Shown: in pieces, positions 8,800 to 18,209 of the stretch
Position numbering within the stretch: position 1 is the stretch's first letter
How the letters are laid out: each line of letters begins with the position of its first letter
Assembly (NCBI RefSeq): GCF_010669125.1
Contig: NZ_CP048630.1
Span: forward strand, 248,001 to 312,000
Direction of reading: 5' to 3'
Length of the DNA: 64,000 nt
DNA from: Ancylobacter pratisalsi
GTDB lineage: Bacteria; Pseudomonadota; Alphaproteobacteria; Rhizobiales; Xanthobacteraceae
Notes under the pieces: generated by a model
Databases searched by the model: none
What the model was told of the DNA's origin: nothing
What the model saw: the letters and a program-made list of their open reading frames with translations, nothing else
Program-made: the position numbers and the translations under genes

Positions 8800-9999
8800 T
8801 CACCCTCGGGCGAGGAACGCGCCGATGCGCGCCACCGCCTCGCGCATCTCTTCGAGTGCGCCGGCATAGGACAGCCGCAGATAGTGGTGGCCGCGATGGG
8901 GATCGAAATCCACCCCCGGGGTCGTCGCCACATGCGCCTCGTCGAGCAGCCGCCGCGCGAAGGCGGCCGAATCGTCCGTGAAGCGCGAAATGTCGGCGTA
9001 GAGGTAGAACGCTCCGTCCACCGGCAGGAATTCCGGCAGCCCCGCGCGCGGCAACGCCTGGGTGAGGATCAGCCGGTTCTCTTCATAGCCATGCTTCACC
9101 GCCTCCATCTGCGCCGCGCCATCGAACGCCGCCTCGGCTGCGATCTGCGAGAGCGTGGGAACGGAAATGGTCAGGTTCTGCTGCAGGCGCTCGGCCGCGC
9201 GCACCAGCGGGGCGGGCATCACCATCCAGCCCACCCGCCAGCCGGTCATGCAGAAATATTTCGAGAACGAGTTGATAATGGTGGCGTTGGCGCTCAGCGC
9301 GGCAGCGGTGGTGGCCGGGAAGGCGTAGTCCAGCCCGTGATAGATCTCGTCGGAAATGAAGCGGATGCCCAGCGCCTCGGCGGTGGCGACCAGTTCGGCA
9401 AGCGCCTCGGGGCGCATCATGGTGCCGGTCGGATTGGCCGGGCTCGCCACCAGCACACCCTTCAGCGGTGCCTGCCGGTGGGCGTCGGCGAGCGCTTCGG
9501 GCGTGATCACCCAGCGCGAGGCGGCATCGGTTTCGATCAGCACCGGCTCGCAGCCCAGCGCGGTCAGGATGTGCCGGTAGGGCGGATAGCCGGGATTGGC
9601 GATCGCCACCCGGTCGCCCGGCTCGAACATGGCGAGGAAGGCCAGAATGAACCCGGCCGACGAGCCGGTCGTCACCACCACGCGCGCCGGATCGAGGTCC
9701 ACGCCGTAGCTGTCGCCATAGTGACGGGCGATTCGGGCCCGGAGCGAGGGCAGCCCCAGCGCGGTGGTGTAGCCGATGCGGCCATGGTCGAGCGCGCGGC
9801 GCGCGGCCTCGCGGGCGCTGTCGGGTGCGGGCGCGGCGGGCTGGCCGACTTCCATGTGGATGACGTGCCCACCCTCGGCCTCGATCCGTGCAGCCCGCTC
9901 CATCACATCCATCACGATGAAGGACGCGATCTCGCTGCGCCGCGACGCCTGAGCCAGAATCGCGGTGCCGCTCCGGAAAGACGCATGAGATACAGTCAT
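8800..9999 (-). CDS. Pyridoxal-phosphate aminotransferase, class I/II fold (399 aa)
   Basis: This fold-type I PLP enzyme belongs to the aspartate/aromatic aminotransferase family. Family signatures are clear: VTTGSSAGFILAF for cofactor phosphate binding, NPGYPPYRHIL, SPANPTGTMM, the SDEIYHGL aspartate-tyrosine pair, and the Schiff-base lysine K247 in NSFSKYFCMTGWRVGW. The C-terminal arginine that binds the substrate carboxylate is in HYLRLSYAG. The substrate cannot be fixed from sequence; the group includes aspartate, alanine-like and aromatic enzymes. The start ATG at 9999 has only a weak purine stretch upstream. The gene is divergent from the M48 protease gene and convergent with rne. Confidence 0.9.
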   Translation of the reverse strand: MTVSHASFRSGTAILAQASRRSEIASFIVMDVMERAARIEAEGGHVIHMEVGQPAAPAPDSAREAARRALDHGRIGYTTALGLPSLRARIARHYGDSYGVDLDPARVVVTTGSSAGFILAFLAMFEPGDRVAIANPGYPPYRHILTALGCEPVLIETDAASRWVITPEALADAHRQAPLKGVLVASPANPTGTMMRPEALAELVATAEALGIRFISDEIYHGLDYAFPATTAAALSANATIINSFSKYFCMTGWRVGWMVMPAPLVRAAERLQQNLTISVPTLSQIAAEAAFDGAAQMEAVKHGYEENRLILTQALPRAGLPEFLPVDGAFYLYADISRFTDDSAAFARRLLDEAHVATTPGVDFDPHRGHHYLRLSYAGALEEMREAVARIGAFLARG

Positions 10000-10142
10000 T
10001 CGGCTCGATCCCGCCTGCTATGCCGTATCCACGCCGCAATCACCGGGTGGTCTCGGCCACTTCAAATGAAGATGATGAGCGGAAGACTTGACCCTGCGTC
10101 GATGACAGCGTCAGGTCCCCGCATATTCAGCTAAGACGATGG

Positions 10143-11627
10143 ATGATGCGTCCGTTACGCCTTGACAACCCCTCGCTTCGGCCAAGGCCCTCACGCCCCG
10201 GCCCGATGCGGCCTCTCCCGGCCGGCGCGCTCGCGCGCGGCACCCGGGCGGTCGGCCGTGCGGCCTATGGCCTCGCGCTCCTCGCCAGCGGCATGCTGGC
10301 GGCCGGCCCCGCCCACGCGCAATCGCGCAACCCCACCATCATCCGCGATGCCGAGATCGAGTCGCTGATGCGCGACTACACGCGCCCGATCTTCAAGGCG
10401 GCGGGCCTCAGCCAGCAGAACATCCAGGTCGTCCTCATCGGCGACAATGCGTTCAATGCGTTCGTCGCCGATGGAAAGCGCATCTTCATCAACACTGGTG
10501 CGCTCAAGCAGTCCAAGACCCCGAACGAGGTGATCGGCGTGCTGGCGCACGAAACCGGCCACATCGCCGGCGGCCATCTCGCGCGCATGCGCCAGCAGCT
10601 TGAAACCGCGCAGACCGCGGCCATCGTCGCCATGCTGCTCGCCGCGGGCGGCGTGGCGGCCGGCGCGGCGACGGGGACCAATATGGGCGGCGCGGCGGCC
10701 GGGGCGATGATGATGCCGCAGGACATGATGCGCCGGACCCTGCTCGCCTATCAGCGCGGCGAGGAAATGGCGGCCGACCGTTCCGCCATCACCTATCTGA
10801 ACGCGACCAAGCAATCGGCCGCCGGAATGCTGACGACGTTCGAGCGCTTCCAGAACGAGCAGATGTTCATCAGCCAGCGCATCGATCCCTATGTGCTGAG
10901 CCATCCCATGGCCAGCGAGCGCATCGCGCTGCTGACCGACCTTGCGCATAAGAGCCCCTATTTCAACGCCAAGGACCCAGCGGCGCTTCAGGCCCGGCAC
11001 GACATGATGCGGGCCAAGCTCGTCGGCTACACCCAGACGCCGGATTCGGTGAACCGCGTCTATCCGCCGTCCGACAACTCGCTGCCCGCGCGCTATGCCC
11101 GCGCCATCTCCGCCTACCGGTTTGGCAGCATTCCCGGCGCGGTCCGGCAGATCGACGCCCTCATCGCCACCGAACCGGGCAATCCCTATTTCCACGAGAT
11201 CAAGGGTCAGGCCCTGCTGGAAGCGGGCCGCGCGCGCGAGGCGGTGCCCCCGCTGCGTCAGGCCGTGCGGCTGTCGAAAGGCAATCCCCTGATCCGCATG
11301 CTGCTCGGTCAGGCGCTGGTCGCCACCGACGACAAGTCGGTCATGGACGAGGCCGTGCGCGAGCTGACCTTCAGCCTGCAGCGTGAACCCGATTCGCCCG
11401 CCGGCTGGCGCTATCTCGCCATGGCCTACGGCGACAAGGGCGACATTCCCAACGCGGATCTCGCCTCGGCCCAGTCCGCTTTCGTGGGCGGCGACTTCAA
11501 GCTTGCCCGCGAACTGGCGAGCCGCGCGCGCACCGGGTTCAAGCTTGGCTCGCCGGGCTGGCTCAAGGCTGACGACATCGTGAATTTCAAGCCCCCCGTG
11601 GACAGCCGGCAGAAACGCCGCCCCTGA
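10143..11627 (+). CDS. M48 family periplasmic metalloprotease with TPR repeats (BepA/YfgC-like)
   Basis: In E. coli, BepA degrades or rescues stalled outer-membrane proteins such as LptD at the BAM complex. This 494-residue protein has an N-terminal signal sequence (hydrophobic core about residues 40-58, ending AHAQ), then an M48 peptidase domain with the zinc motif HETGH at residues 136-140 and a downstream ligand glutamate at 207/208 (RGEEMAADRSA). A glycine/alanine-rich hydrophobic loop lies between. The C-terminal half carries tetratricopeptide-like helices from about residue 320. The first ATG gives an unusually long, proline/arginine-rich lead before the signal peptide; M22 (10206) is an alternative start. 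The DsbA-like gene follows after 38 bases, so a common transcript is likely. Confidence 0.9.
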   Translation: MMRPLRLDNPSLRPRPSRPGPMRPLPAGALARGTRAVGRAAYGLALLASGMLAAGPAHAQSRNPTIIRDAEIESLMRDYTRPIFKAAGLSQQNIQVVLIGDNAFNAFVADGKRIFINTGALKQSKTPNEVIGVLAHETGHIAGGHLARMRQQLETAQTAAIVAMLLAAGGVAAGAATGTNMGGAAAGAMMMPQDMMRRTLLAYQRGEEMAADRSAITYLNATKQSAAGMLTTFERFQNEQMFISQRIDPYVLSHPMASERIALLTDLAHKSPYFNAKDPAALQARHDMMRAKLVGYTQTPDSVNRVYPPSDNSLPARYARAISAYRFGSIPGAVRQIDALIATEPGNPYFHEIKGQALLEAGRAREAVPPLRQAVRLSKGNPLIRMLLGQALVATDDKSVMDEAVRELTFSLQREPDSPAGWRYLAMAYGDKGDIPNADLASAQSAFVGGDFKLARELASRARTGFKLGSPGWLKADDIVNFKPPVDSRQKRRP

Positions 11628-11665
11628 CCGATGACCATCGAGCTAGGCTCTTTCCGGAGATGAAC

Positions 11666-12439
11666 ATGCCGACCCCCACTTTTCTCCGCCGCGCCGGGCG
11701 CAGTGCGATCGCCGCCTGCCTCCTCCTCGGCGTCGGCCTGGCTCCGGCTGCCGCGCTCGACGACACGCAGCGCAAGGAGTTCGAAGGCGTTATCCGCGAG
11801 TACCTCCTGAAGAACCCGGAGGTGATCCAGGAAGCGATCATGGAGCTGCAGAAGCGCCAGGCCGCCGCGGAAGCCAACCAGCGCAACGAGGCGCTCACCG
11901 CGATGAAGCCGCTGGTGTTCGATTCTCCGCGCGGCACCGTGGTCGGCAATCCCGATGGCGACGTCACCCTGGTCGAGTTCTTCGACTATAATTGCGGCTA
12001 CTGCAAAAGGGCGCTGGCCGACCTCGTAAAGCTCACCCAGGACGACCCCAAGCTCAAGGTCGTGCTGAAGGAATTCCCGGTGCTTGGACCGGGTTCGGTC
12101 GAAGCCGCCCAGGTGGCGGTCGCGGTGCGACTGACCGCGCCGGACAAGTATTTCGCCTTCCACCAGAAGCTCCTCGGCGAGCGCGGTCAGGCCAACCGGG
12201 AAAAGGCGCTCGCGGCGGCCAAGGAGGTCGGCATCGACAAGGCGGCGCTGGAGAAGGCGATGTCCGATCCGGAAGTCAACGCCACGCTCCAGGAGAGCCT
12301 GAAGATCGCCGACGCGCTCGGCATCGACGGCACGCCGAGCTATGTCACGGGCGACGCGGTCATCGTGGGTGCGGTCGGCCATGACCAGCTCAAGAGCGCG
12401 ATCGACTCGGTGCGGGCCTGCGGAAAGACCCAGTGCTGA
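11666..12439 (+). CDS. DsbA-family thiol-disulfide oxidoreductase (257 aa)
   Basis: This is a periplasmic thioredoxin-fold oxidoreductase of the DsbA/Com1 type, expected to form or isomerise disulfides in exported proteins. It has a signal peptide (hydrophobic stretch about residues 13-32, cut after AAA), a short helical N-terminal region typical of Com1-like proteins (REYLLKNPEVIQEAI), the active-site CGYC at residues 110-113, and the cis-proline loop GTPSYV. The last residue is Cys, two positions after another near-terminal Cys, which is a little unusual. The start is set at 11666 because GGAG at 11656-11659 is then six bases away; the ATG at 11660 directly abuts that element. It lies between the M48 protease and aroQ genes. 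Confidence 0.9.
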   Translation: MPTPTFLRRAGRSAIAACLLLGVGLAPAAALDDTQRKEFEGVIREYLLKNPEVIQEAIMELQKRQAAAEANQRNEALTAMKPLVFDSPRGTVVGNPDGDVTLVEFFDYNCGYCKRALADLVKLTQDDPKLKVVLKEFPVLGPGSVEAAQVAVAVRLTAPDKYFAFHQKLLGERGQANREKALAAAKEVGIDKAALEKAMSDPEVNATLQESLKIADALGIDGTPSYVTGDAVIVGAVGHDQLKSAIDSVRACGKTQC

Positions 12440-12616
12440 GCCCGTTTCGCGGGAACGGCATCGGCGCCTGAACGCTCCCCTCCAGGTTCCCGCGACCTTG
12501 CGTCTTGGGATTAACTATGGGGACGGACGGCGCGGGGCTTGGCGCGGGCCTGGGCATTGCCTATAAACCCGCAGCCTCCGGCAAAAGCTGGACGGCGGCT
12601 TATTCCTAGAGGCGCG

Positions 12617-13054
12617 ATGCCTGACACCGTGCATGTTCTCAACGGACCGAACCTGAACCTGCTCGGCACGCGCGAGCCGGACGTGTACGGCCGTGCGACC
12701 TTGTCCGATGTCGAGGAGACCTGCCGCCGGGCCTGTGAGCGACATGGCCTCGGCCTTGTGTTCAGGCAGACCAACCACGAGGGCGAACTCGTCAGCCTCC
12801 TTCAGGAAGCCCAGGGTTCGCTCGGCGTTGTACTCAATGCCGCCGCCTATACGCACACCTCAGTTGCCGTTGCCGACGCGATCAAGGCCGTCGGCCTCAA
12901 TGTCGTCGAAGTGCATCTGTCCAACGTCTTCGCGCGCGAAGCCTTCCGCCATCATTCCTATGTGTCGCCGGTTGCCCTCGGGGTGATCTGCGGGCTGGGC
13001 ATTGAAGGCTACCGGCTCGCCATCGACGCGCTCGCCGCGCGTCGTGTCAGCTGA
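12617..13054 (+). CDS. aroQ: 3-dehydroquinate dehydratase, type II
   Basis: AroQ dehydrates 3-dehydroquinate to 3-dehydroshikimate in the shikimate pathway; the type II enzyme is a small dodecamer. The 145-residue product is of normal family length and has [17 protein letters not shown] with the catalytic tyrosine, [21 protein letters not shown] and the HLSN substrate loop. The start is the ATG at 12617, preceded by AGAGG with four bases of spacing. The frame continues upstream, but that part looks non-coding. It is the first gene of an aroQ-accB-accC run, an arrangement widely conserved in alphaproteobacteria. Confidence 0.96.
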   Translation: MPDTVHVLNGPNLNLLGTREPDVYGRATLSDVEETCRRACERHGLGLVFRQTNHEGELVSLLQEAQGSLGVVLNAAAYTHTSVAVADAIKAVGLNVVEVHLSNVFAREAFRHHSYVSPVALGVICGLGIEGYRLAIDALAARRVS

Positions 13055-13085
13055 GGAGGGACGGGCAGGCGACCGTCACGGGATC

Positions 13086-13562
13086 ATGATGAAAACCAAC
13101 AAGCCGAACATCGACCCCGCGCTGGTGCGCGAGATCGCGAACCTGCTGTCCGAAAGCGACCTCACCGAGATCGAGGTCCAGCACGAGGACCTGCGCATCC
13201 GTGTGGTCCGCGCCGCGCCGGTGTATGCCGCGGCGGCCGCGCCCGCGCCCGTCGCGGTGGCTGCGCCGGCCCCGGCGGCCGCGCCGGTGGGAATCGCTCC
13301 CGCGCCGGTCGACGATATTGCCAAGCATCCCGGCGTCGTGCCCTCCCCCATGGTCGGCACCGCCTATCTCGGCCCGGAACCCGGTGCGAAGTACTTCGTC
13401 GGCGTCGGCTCGGTGGTCAAGGAAGGCCAGACCCTTCTGATCGTCGAGGCGATGAAGACGATGAACGCCATTCCCGCGCCCCGCGCGGGCACGGTCACCC
13501 GCATCCTCGTGGAAAACGCGCAGCCGGTCGAATATGGCGAGCCGCTCCTGATCATCGAATGA
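13086..13562 (+). CDS. accB: Biotin carboxyl carrier protein of acetyl-CoA carboxylase
   Basis: BCCP carries biotin between the carboxylase and transcarboxylase halves of acetyl-CoA carboxylase, the first committed step of fatty acid synthesis. The 158-residue product has an N-terminal helical segment (about residues 8-40), a flexible Ala/Pro-rich linker at about 45-80, and a C-terminal biotinyl domain with VEAMKTMN, whose lysine (K124) is the biotinylation site. Two adjacent ATG codons (13086, 13089) could both serve as start; no strong Shine-Dalgarno sequence is visible, so coupling to aroQ (31 bases upstream) may matter. accC follows after 10 bases. Confidence 0.95.
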   Translation: MMKTNKPNIDPALVREIANLLSESDLTEIEVQHEDLRIRVVRAAPVYAAAAAPAPVAVAAPAPAAAPVGIAPAPVDDIAKHPGVVPSPMVGTAYLGPEPGAKYFVGVGSVVKEGQTLLIVEAMKTMNAIPAPRAGTVTRILVENAQPVEYGEPLLIIE

Positions 13563-13572
13563 GGAACGCCTG

Positions 13573-14925
13573 ATGTTCGGCAAGATCCTCATTGCCAATC
13601 GCGGCGAGATCGCGCTGCGGGTGCTTCGCGCCTGCAAGGAACTTGGCATCGCAACCGTCGCCGTTCATTCGACGGCCGATGCCGACGCGATGCATGTGAA
13701 GCTCGCGGATGAGAGCGTGTGCATCGGCCCACCGGCCGCGCGCGACAGCTATCTCAACATCCCCGCCCTGCTCGCGGCCTGCGAGATCACCGGGGCCGAG
13801 GCGGTGCATCCGGGCTACGGCTTCCTGTCGGAGAACGCCCGCTTCGCCGAAATCCTGATCGACCATGGCGTGACGTTCATCGGGCCCAAGCCCGAGCATA
13901 TCCGCATCATGGGCGACAAGATCGAGGCGAAGAAGACCGCCAAGAAGCTCGGCATCCCCTGTGTGCCCGGCTCGGAGGGCGGCGTCTCCACCGACGAGGA
14001 GGCGGCAAGCGTCGCCCGGGACATCGGCTTCCCCGTGCTTATCAAGGCTGCCGCCGGCGGTGGCGGGCGCGGCATGAAAGTCGCCCGTTCGCCGGAGGAA
14101 CTGTCGTCCGCGCTGTCCACCGCGCGTTCGGAGGCCCGTGCCAATTTCGGCGACGATGCGGTGTATATCGAGCGCTATCTCGGCACGCCGCGTCATATCG
14201 AAATTCAGGTTTTCGGAGACGGCAAGGGCAACGCGGTGCATCTGGGCGAGCGTGACTGCTCGTTGCAGCGCCGTCACCAGAAGGTTCTGGAAGAGGCCCC
14301 CTCACCGGTCATCACGCCCGAGCAGCGCGCGCAGATCGGCGAGACCGTCGCCAAGGCCATGCGCGACATGAAGTATCTCGGCGCCGGGACCATCGAGTTC
14401 CTGTACGAGAACGGCGAGTTCTTCTTCATCGAAATGAACACCCGTATTCAGGTCGAGCATCCGGTGACGGAGGCGATCACCGGCTTTGACCTGATCCGTG
14501 AGCAGATCCGCGTCGCCGCGGGCGAAGCACTCAGCTTCACCCAGGACGATGTGGTGCTGAAGGGCCATGCGATCGAGTGCCGGGTGAACGCGGAAAACGC
14601 GCGCACCTTCCGTCCCTCGCCGGGCAAGCTGAACTACTGGCACGTGCCGGGCGGCTTTGGCGTACGCGTCGATTCGGCGGTCTATCAGGGCTATTCGATC
14701 CCGCCCTTCTACGACAGCATGATCGGCAAGCTCATCATTCATGGCCGCGATCGCAACGAATGCCTGGCCCGCCTCCGCCGCGCGCTGGACGAGTTCGTGG
14801 TCGAAGGCATCGAGACCACGCTGCCACTGTTCCGCGAACTGGTCATGAACGACGACATCAAGCGTGGCGCCTACGATATCCATTGGCTGGAACAGTTCCT
14901 CGCCGACGGTGAGCCCGGCAGCTGA
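13573..14925 (+). CDS. accC: Biotin carboxylase subunit of acetyl-CoA carboxylase
   Basis: AccC carboxylates BCCP-bound biotin with ATP and bicarbonate. The 450-residue protein is full length. The N-terminal biotin carboxylase domain begins [20 protein letters not shown]. The ATP-grasp domain has the glycine-rich [13 protein letters not shown] and the metal-binding [32 protein letters not shown] follows, then the C-terminal domain with SMIGKLI. The GAGGA at the end of accB supplies the ribosome binding site, so the two genes are co-transcribed and probably translationally linked. Confidence 0.97.
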   Translation: MFGKILIANRGEIALRVLRACKELGIATVAVHSTADADAMHVKLADESVCIGPPAARDSYLNIPALLAACEITGAEAVHPGYGFLSENARFAEILIDHGVTFIGPKPEHIRIMGDKIEAKKTAKKLGIPCVPGSEGGVSTDEEAASVARDIGFPVLIKAAAGGGGRGMKVARSPEELSSALSTARSEARANFGDDAVYIERYLGTPRHIEIQVFGDGKGNAVHLGERDCSLQRRHQKVLEEAPSPVITPEQRAQIGETVAKAMRDMKYLGAGTIEFLYENGEFFFIEMNTRIQVEHPVTEAITGFDLIREQIRVAAGEALSFTQDDVVLKGHAIECRVNAENARTFRPSPGKLNYWHVPGGFGVRVDSAVYQGYSIPPFYDSMIGKLIIHGRDRNECLARLRRALDEFVVEGIETTLPLFRELVMNDDIKRGAYDIHWLEQFLADGEPGS

Positions 14926-14934
14926 GGCAGCCAC

Positions 14935-14955
14935 GGCCGGCGCGTGCCGCCGGCC
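14935..14955 (+). terminator. Possible stem-loop after accC
   Basis: GGCCGGC and GCCGGCC flank a seven-base loop ten bases after the accC stop. There is only a pyrimidine-rich stretch, not a T-run, after it, so termination would be weak or partial. Confidence 0.35.
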
Positions 14956-15082
14956 CCTCGCTCTTCCTCCGGAAAACACGGCCGAGTCTGCGCCCGGAGC
15001 GGCGGGATACCAGCGCCAGAGCCCTGCCACGCAGGGCGCATCCCTCCTTCACAGCGGCGGCCATCTCGGTCATTCTGAGGGG

Positions 15083-15760
15083 ATGTCACACCCGCGCGAG
15101 CACCAGGTCGAAATCACGCCCGAAGTCCTGCTGAAGGCTTATGCCTGCGGGATTTTTCCGATGGCCGAGAGCGCGAACGATCCGGGCCTGTACTGGATCG
15201 AACCGGAGCGGCGCGGGGTGATTCCGCTCGCCGACTTCATCATCACCGAGCGGCTGGCCCGCACGGTGCGCTCGGACCGTTTCGAGATTCGCATCGATCA
15301 TGATTTCGAAGCGGTGATCGATGGCTGCGCGGCGCCGGCCGAGGGGCGCGGTTCCACCTGGATCAACCGGCGCATCCGCAAGCTCTATTGCGATCTTCAC
15401 GCGCGCGGCTACTGCCATTCCGTCGAGGCGTGGGAAAATGGCGCGCTGGTGGGCGGGCTCTACGGCGTGCGGCTGGGGCGCGCCTTCTTTGGCGAGAGCA
15501 TGTTTCATCGCTCGCGGGACGCCTCGAAGGTGGCGCTGGTGCATCTGGTGGCGCGGCTGAAGCGCGGCGGCTTCACCCTGCTCGACACCCAGTTCGTAAC
15601 CGACCATCTGCGCCGCTTCGGCGCCATCGAGGTTTCGCGCCTGCACTACACACGCCTGCTGACGCAGGCGCTGGAAGGCGAAGCGGATTTCTACTGCTGG
15701 GGACCCGGCGAGGCGATCACCGGCGCGGTCTGCTTGCAGTCGGTCAGCCAGACATCATAG
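15083..15760 (+). CDS. aat: Leucyl/phenylalanyl-tRNA--protein transferase
   Basis: Aat adds Leu or Phe from charged tRNA to proteins with an N-terminal Arg or Lys, making them N-degrons for ClpAP. The 225-residue product matches the family from the first residues: [39 protein letters not shown], the [18 protein letters not shown] core and the [15 protein letters not shown] active-site segment. The ATG at 15083 follows GAGGGG very closely; the frame is open further upstream but without family similarity. Its 3' end overlaps the end of the DUF2155 gene on the other strand by 70 bases. It follows accC after about 157 bases, a conserved neighbourhood. Confidence 0.94.
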   Translation: MSHPREHQVEITPEVLLKAYACGIFPMAESANDPGLYWIEPERRGVIPLADFIITERLARTVRSDRFEIRIDHDFEAVIDGCAAPAEGRGSTWINRRIRKLYCDLHARGYCHSVEAWENGALVGGLYGVRLGRAFFGESMFHRSRDASKVALVHLVARLKRGGFTLLDTQFVTDHLRRFGAIEVSRLHYTRLLTQALEGEADFYCWGPGEAITGAVCLQSVSQTS

Positions 15761-16326
15761 ATCGGGTGCTCGACACCGTGCAGGCCGGGGCTGGAAGCAA
15801 ACATCCAGCCGCCGAACAGCGGCTGCACCTTGCCGTCGAGCGTGATCTCCTGAATGTCCACGAAGCCCGTGGTGTTCTGCTTCTCGGTCGAGGGCCGCGT
15901 GTAGCAGGCATGCGGCGTGATGCGCAACGAGCCGAACTGCACCGTCTCGTTGACCGCGACGTCGAAGCTGATGATGCGGCCGGTGATCTTGTCGAGGCCG
16001 GAGAACACAGCGGTCTTGTTCTCGATCTTCTCCTCGGGCGGCTGAACCACCTCGATGTCGCCGCCCGGCCCATAGGTGGCCTGGCCGGGAACGTCCGGCT
16101 GCTCGGGCGCGGGGATGCGGGGCGCCTCTCCACCGACCGGCGGCTCCATGATCGAGGGCACGCCCGGGCCGCCGGGAGGCGAATCGGGATTGTCCACCGG
16201 GCCCGCAGGCAGTCCCGGCGGGGGCGCCAGCGGCTGCGCCTCGACACCGCCCTGCCAGCTCTGCTGTGCGGCGAGCGGGCCGGAAAGGGCGAGAAGCGCC
16301 ACGGCGGCGCAAAGGAAAGAACGCAT
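15691..16326 (-). CDS. DUF2155 domain-containing exported protein (211 aa)
   Basis: The product begins with a signal peptide ([20 protein letters not shown]) followed by a Pro/Gly-rich linker (about residues 25-85). It ends in a compact DUF2155 domain (about 95-205) with [28 protein letters not shown] and [30 protein letters not shown]2155 proteins occur in alphaproteobacteria next to NDUFA12 and aat genes, as here; their function is not established. Conserved aromatic residues and two cysteines (CY..., TDC) suggest a disulfide-stabilised periplasmic domain. The start is placed at the ATG immediately before the signal peptide, although no clear Shine-Dalgarno sequence is seen. It is downstream of the NDUFA12 gene on the same strand. 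Confidence 0.88.
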   Translation of the reverse strand: MRSFLCAAVALLALSGPLAAQQSWQGGVEAQPLAPPPGLPAGPVDNPDSPPGGPGVPSIMEPPVGGEAPRIPAPEQPDVPGQATYGPGGDIEVVQPPEEKIENKTAVFSGLDKITGRIISFDVAVNETVQFGSLRITPHACYTRPSTEKQNTTGFVDIQEITLDGKVQPLFGGWMFASSPGLHGVEHPIYDVWLTDCKQTAPVIASPGPQQ

Positions 16327-16493
16327 CGGACCGGCCAGGATGGAGGAAACGCGCGGTGCGCGAGAGTGGCGCAACGCGCCGCCGGCCACAGCATGCCCGG
16401 CAATGCGGCGATGTCGCGGCGCACGCGCAAGAACGCCGGTACCAACGGCACTCGCCGCCCGGAGCGGACGTCCTGCTTCCGAAGGCGGAAGAA

Positions 16494-16907
16494 TCACTCG
16501 GGGTTCCAGGCCTTGTAGTCGCCCGTCACCGCCGGACGATGCCCGAAGCCCATGGTGGAGCCCGGCGGACGATAGGCTTCGGCCGTGCCGGTGGGGTTGG
16601 GCCGGTGCGCCTTCTGCCACTCGCGCGGGACATAGGTCTCCTCGCTCGGCGGCACGTCGGAACGCTGATGCATCCAGGCATGCCAGCCCGGCGGTATGGC
16701 CGTCGCCTCGGCATAGCCGTTGAAGATCACCCAGCGGCGCTGGAAGCCGAGCGTCGGGTCGATCTTGCCGCCCTTGGTGCGATAGTAGCGATTGCCGAAC
16801 TCGTCATCGCCGACGAACTCGCCGTGGCGCCACGTATGGAAACGGGTGCCCATGGTCTGGCCGTTCCACCAGGTGAAGGTCTCGATGAAAAAGTCGGAAA
16901 GCTTCAC
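16494..16907 (-). CDS. NADH:ubiquinone oxidoreductase NDUFA12-family subunit (137 aa)
   Basis: This is the bacterial homologue of the mitochondrial complex I accessory subunit B17.2/NDUFA12, found in alphaproteobacterial complex I and facing the cytoplasm. Family motifs are TFTWWNGQTMGT, the repeated-aromatic stretch VGDDEFGNRYYRTK, RRWVIFNGYAEATAIPPGWHAWMH and a C-terminal PGSTMGFGHRPAVTGDYKAW. The start is taken as the GTG at 16907, which has AGGA seven bases upstream; a longer frame gives an unlike leader. The main nuo operon is not in this window, which is usual for this subunit. Confidence 0.93.
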   Translation of the reverse strand: MKLSDFFIETFTWWNGQTMGTRFHTWRHGEFVGDDEFGNRYYRTKGGKIDPTLGFQRRWVIFNGYAEATAIPPGWHAWMHQRSDVPPSEETYVPREWQKAHRPNPTGTAEAYRPPGSTMGFGHRPAVTGDYKAWNPE

Positions 16908-16994
16908 GGAATTCGTCCTGCGCCAGCTAGAGCTCGGGCGGAACATGCCACCCGAGCCGCCCGGTGTCCAGCCAAGTGGACGCTGTTGCCGCGC

Positions 16995-18209
16995 TTAACC
17001 ACGGCGGGTGAACTCGCTGGCATAATAGACCAGCGCCAGCGCCACGATCCCGATGCCGGCAAGGGTCACGAAGGTCCAGCCGCCGGAGGCGTAGAGCGGG
17101 CTTGCCACCGCCGAGCCCAGCACCCCGCCGAAGAAGAAGGTGGCGATATAGAGCGCGTTCAGGCGCGAGCGGATTTCCGGCGCCAGCATGAAAATCGCGC
17201 GCTGGCCGAGGACCAGATTGGCGGTCGCCGCCACATCGAGGAGAATCGCGCCGATCGCCAGCACCACGACCGAGGACTGGGCGAGGCCAACCTCGGTAAC
17301 GAGAAAGCCGATAATCGCCAGTGCCAGCGCCCCACCCGTCGCGGGGCGGGAATAGCCGCGATCGGCGATCCACCCCGCGACCGGCGAGATGAACACGCTC
17401 GCCGCACCGGCCAGCGCGAAGAACGCCACGCCTTTCTGGCTGAATCCGAACGCCGGCCCGGTCAGCAACAGCGGCACGGCGGTCCAGAACAGGGTGAAGA
17501 CGCCGAACATGGCGGCCTGGTAGGCGGCGCGGCGCTGCAGCAGCTTCTGGTCGCGCAGCAGGGCCCAGAGCGAGCCGACCAGCGCGCCGTAGCTGCCCCC
17601 GCCCCCCGTCGCGCCCTCGCCTCCACCGGAAGGCCAGCGCCGCGGCAGCGCGAACCTGAGCCCCACCGCCAGCACCAGCGCCATCACCGCCGCCAGCGCG
17701 AACACCGCGCGCCAGCCGAACCAGTAGGCGAGCATGCTGGACACCGGGCGGGCGAGGAGGATACCGGTCATCAGCCCGCTCACCACGCTGCCAACCTTGC
17801 GCCCGCGCTCCTCCGGCCGGGAAAGATGGGCCGCAAAGGGCACGGCGACCTGCGCCACCACCGACCCCACACCGAAGGTCAGCGCGGCGAAGAGGAACAG
17901 CGCCGGCGTGTGTGCGAAAGCGGCAAGGGCGAGCCCCGCCGCGGCGCAGATGAGGATGAAGCCGATCAGGCGGCGGTTCTCGACGATATCGCCGAGAGGC
18001 ACCAGCAGCAGGAGGCCGAGTATATAGCCGACCTGCCCGATGGTGACGACGAGGCTGGCCAGCGTCTCGTCGAGATGGATGTCGTCGGAAATCAACGCCA
18101 CCAGTGGTTGCGCGTAGTATAAGTTAGCTGCGCCGAGGCCGGCGGCGAGCGCCAGCAGAAAAAAGGTCATGGCGCCGGCCGGAGGGGCGGCGTTGGAGTC
18201 GGGGGTCAT
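16995..18209 (-). CDS. Major facilitator superfamily transporter, 12 TM (404 aa)
   Basis: This integral inner-membrane transporter has the MFS layout: twelve hydrophobic segments, the loop 2-3 signature in degenerate form (PLGDIVENRRLIG), and a central cytoplasmic loop with a Gly/Ser-rich stretch (PSGGGEGATGGGGS). ADRGYSRPA is the matching motif in the second half. It looks like the DHA1-like, YnfM/YgaY-type group of putative drug or arabinose exporters, but the substrate is unknown. The start at 18209 lacks a convincing Shine-Dalgarno sequence. It is divergent from nrdJ and separated by about 610 bases. Confidence 0.88.
   Translation of the reverse strand: MTPDSNAAPPAGAMTFFLLALAAGLGAANLYYAQPLVALISDDIHLDETLASLVVTIGQVGYILGLLLLVPLGDIVENRRLIGFILICAAAGLALAAFAHTPALFLFAALTFGVGSVVAQVAVPFAAHLSRPEERGRKVGSVVSGLMTGILLARPVSSMLAYWFGWRAVFALAAVMALVLAVGLRFALPRRWPSGGGEGATGGGGSYGALVGSLWALLRDQKLLQRRAAYQAAMFGVFTLFWTAVPLLLTGPAFGFSQKGVAFFALAGAASVFISPVAGWIADRGYSRPATGGALALAIIGFLVTEVGLAQSSVVVLAIGAILLDVAATANLVLGQRAIFMLAPEIRSRLNALYIATFFFGGVLGSAVASPLYASGGWTFVTLAGIGIVALALVYYASEFTRRG

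Noticed and set aside
16266..18122. A 618-codon plus-strand frame across the DUF2155, NDUFA12 and MFS genes
   Set aside because: It is antisense to three well-supported genes and its translation is Arg/His/Gly-rich with no recognisable motif.
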